DNA of 14,608 bases, from contig CAKVKI010000035.1 of NCBI GenBank assembly GCA_934754975.1, forward strand, positions 1 to 14,608, written 5' to 3'. A model generated the notes under the pieces. The model had not been told where the DNA came from and ran no database searches. It was given only the letters and a program-made list of their open reading frames with translations. The translations under genes were made by a program, and so were the position numbers. The DNA comes from an uncultured Alistipes sp. (lineage in GTDB: Bacteria > Bacteroidota > Bacteroidia > Bacteroidales > Rikenellaceae). Shown piece by piece: positions 12,858-14,608 of this stretch (its first letter is position 1; each line of letters starts with the position of its first letter).

Positions 12858-14608
12858 TTATTCGGTTTCGACTTTGAGCATCAGGTACTCGAAGGGCTTC
12901 ATCCAGAACGAACGGTCGTCGAACGGTGCGAGGGGCTGTTCGCGGTAGTCGCAGACGCTCACCCGGCAGGCCTTCATCCGGTCCCAGACGAATGCGGAGT
13001 GTACGCTCCGGCCGCCCATATTCTGCAGGCGCACGATATAGCCCGTCCCGTCCGCCGAGGGCGCAATGCCCGACACGGCGATCCGGTTGCGGCCTTCGAG
13101 CCGGAACAGCCGGCCGACAGGCTCGGCTCGGCCGCTTTCGACGGCGATCAGCGGCTGTTCGCGTTCGGCGCCGCGCTGTTTGTGTTTCAGGTCGTACGGA
13201 TCGCTGATCTGCAACGAATAGCGGAAGCAGGCCACGCCGCCCTGCGACGCCTTGTAGTTGGTCCGCCACGTATTGTTCATCACCCACGAATAGACCACGG
13301 GCGAAATCTGCGCCGAGGGCCACCAGCCGTAGCCGTGGCGGGGATTGAGGCGGTAATCTTCGCCCGAAGGAGTGCCCAGCTCGACGAACGGGGCGTCGAG
13401 GGTGGTCAGGCATACGGCATGTTCCAGATCGCCGACGGCCATGCCGTTCAGCAGCGAATAGTAGTGCTTATTGACGCCCGCGAGCTGTTCGCGCTCGGGG
13501 TGCATCTCGCTCATGGCGAGGTCCATCGTGATTTCGGGATGCGCGAAGTTGAACGGGAAGACGAAACGCACGCTTTCGTGTTCCAAAATATCCTGCTTAT
13601 CGACCGTATTGCGGATATCGACGCGGCCGAGTCCCCTGTAAACCGTCACGTCGCGCCAGAGGGCATTGCAGCCGGGAGCGTCGGAGACGATGCGCAGGGT
13701 CGCGGCGACGGGACCGTCGTCGAGCGTTTCGACGCCCGTTACCCGGTCGATGCCCCGCGGATCGGCGGCGATGCGGCCCGAATAGATATAATCGTTGAGT
13801 CCTTCGCCTGCGGCATATTCGTAATCGGCGCCCGCGGCCTTCAGCGAGCGGATCGTACCCTTCGCCGGATCGATCGCAACACGCACCAGCCCGTTGTCGA
13901 GCGTATTGCCGTCGATCATCGAAACCGGAGCCGCAGGCCTCTTCTTCGCCTTCGCGGAAGTTTTGGCCGGAACGATCCGGTAAACGGACGACGAAAGCGC
14001 GGGCACCTCTTCGGCCAGGAAGATCCAGTTGCCGTCGTGCAGGCGCTGAACGGCGACCGGCTCTCCCGAAGGAGCGAGCAGCCGTTTGCCTGTGAGGTCG
14101 GCCGCCACGGTCACGACATCCGTACGGGGCCAGAGGTTCGTATTGAGTACCTGAACATATCCCTCCCCGGCCGTCACGCCGGCTATCGCTTCGTCGTAGA
14201 GACGGCGCGACTGCACGTCGGCGCTGTCAGCGTACATCTTCTTGCCGGCCCACAAGTCTTTCGTAAACTGCGAATAGGGATCGGGACCGCTGGCCGACGC
14301 GCCCCACGTGTGTTCGGAGAAGAGCAGCACGTTTTTCCAGGCTTCGGTGAATCCGGCGGCGGGATAATCGCCCTCGGGAGCGAGCATGCTCCAGAGGATT
14401 CCAGTACGGGTCAGACGGGCGGCGCTCTCGCGGTTCATCGCCGTCTCGCGGGCCGTCGAGGAGGCGCCGTCCTCCCACGTCGGGGTCATGTCGCCCCCGT
14501 AGGTGGGCAGATGTTCGCCGTACTGCTCTTCGAACGCCGTGAAGAACTCCTTGGTCGTCGTGATGCGGAACTGCGGCGAATCGTAACGTTCGTTCCATGC
14601 GCGGATTA
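12858..14608 (-). CDS. GH38-family alpha-mannosidase, 5' end outside the window
   Basis: The frame is open from its stop at 12858 to the window edge (583 codons seen), so the gene is partial and the methionine at 14489 is not its start. Residues before that methionine read sensibly (for example RITTTKEFFTAFEEQYGEHL). The visible part covers the end of the GH38 catalytic domain and its three-helix region (ETAMNRESAARL; AWKNVLLFSEHTWGAS, whose His may be the last zinc ligand by analogy with other GH38 enzymes), then beta-sandwich domains to the C-terminus. GH38 enzymes are zinc-dependent retaining alpha-mannosidases. The N-terminal nucleophile and zinc motifs are outside the window, so activity cannot be checked. 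The gene is translated just before GH92 and both should act on the same glycan. Confidence 0.88.
   Translation of the reverse strand, partial: IRAWNERYDSPQFRITTTKEFFTAFEEQYGEHLPTYGGDMTPTWEDGASSTARETAMNRESAARLTRTGILWSMLAPEGDYPAAGFTEAWKNVLLFSEHTWGASASGPDPYSQFTKDLWAGKKMYADSADVQSRRLYDEAIAGVTAGEGYVQVLNTNLWPRTDVVTVAADLTGKRLLAPSGEPVAVQRLHDGNWIFLAEEVPALSSSVYRIVPAKTSAKAKKRPAAPVSMIDGNTLDNGLVRVAIDPAKGTIRSLKAAGADYEYAAGEGLNDYIYSGRIAADPRGIDRVTGVETLDDGPVAATLRIVSDAPGCNALWRDVTVYRGLGRVDIRNTVDKQDILEHESVRFVFPFNFAHPEITMDLAMSEMHPEREQLAGVNKHYYSLLNGMAVGDLEHAVCLTTLDAPFVELGTPSGEDYRLNPRHGYGWWPSAQISPVVYSWVMNNTWRTNYKASQGGVACFRYSLQISDPYDLKHKQRGAEREQPLIAVESGRAEPVGRLFRLEGRNRIAVSGIAPSADGTGYIVRLQNMGGRSVHSAFVWDRMKACRVSVCDYREQPLAPFDDRSFWMKPFEYLMLKVETE

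Overview
The window looks like a chromosomal piece of a gut-type Bacteroidota. Three things support this: SusC/SusD pairs occur only in that phylum, the promoter at 481-512 fits the phylum's TTTG / TAnnTTTG consensus, and the gene starts follow A-rich leaders rather than strong Shine-Dalgarno sites. The coding DNA is visibly G+C-rich, with most third positions G or C. That is high for Bacteroides and points to something like Alistipes (Rikenellaceae). The genus is an inference from composition and gene style only.

Left part (1-1620, + strand): a tRNA-Arg(ACG) is followed by two tandem intrinsic terminators and about 330 bp without a convincing gene. That gap holds an inverted repeat (CCGGTTTAAA / TTTAAACCGG). 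A Bacteroidota-type promoter then drives a compact three-gene operon: an exported thioredoxin, a 67-residue Fe-S protein with seven cysteines, and a cysteine-rich MarR-type repressor whose start overlaps the Fe-S gene. The operon ends at a strong hairpin at 1584-1612, which also lies between the converging ends of the two halves of the window. The gene content suggests a small redox-linked, possibly self-regulated unit.

Right part (1636-14608, - strand): seven genes in one direction form a polysaccharide utilisation locus for alpha-mannosides. In transcription order they are a GH38 alpha-mannosidase (5' end outside the window), a GH92 alpha-mannosidase lipoprotein, a SusC-type TonB-dependent transporter, a SusD-type glycan-binding lipoprotein, a DUF3823 lipoprotein, a ROK-family sugar kinase and a class I mannose-6-phosphate isomerase. 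Read as a pathway, surface and periplasmic enzymes trim alpha-mannose from a glycan such as an N-glycan or mannan, SusCD imports the product, the ROK kinase would phosphorylate the hexose, and the isomerase would deliver fructose-6-phosphate to glycolysis. No regulator for this locus (hybrid two-component system, ECF sigma/anti-sigma pair or AraC-type protein) lies inside the window.

The most unusual points are a textbook intrinsic terminator only 28 nt before the susC start codon, where it can act as an attenuator; a perfect 11-bp hairpin between the DUF3823 gene and the ROK gene; a ROK kinase without the usual zinc/GH motif; an isomerase with a long non-isomerase N-terminal half; and a small Fe-S protein with unusual cysteine spacing. 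I found no insertion sequence, CRISPR array or phage gene, and nothing that is clearly an entirely new system.
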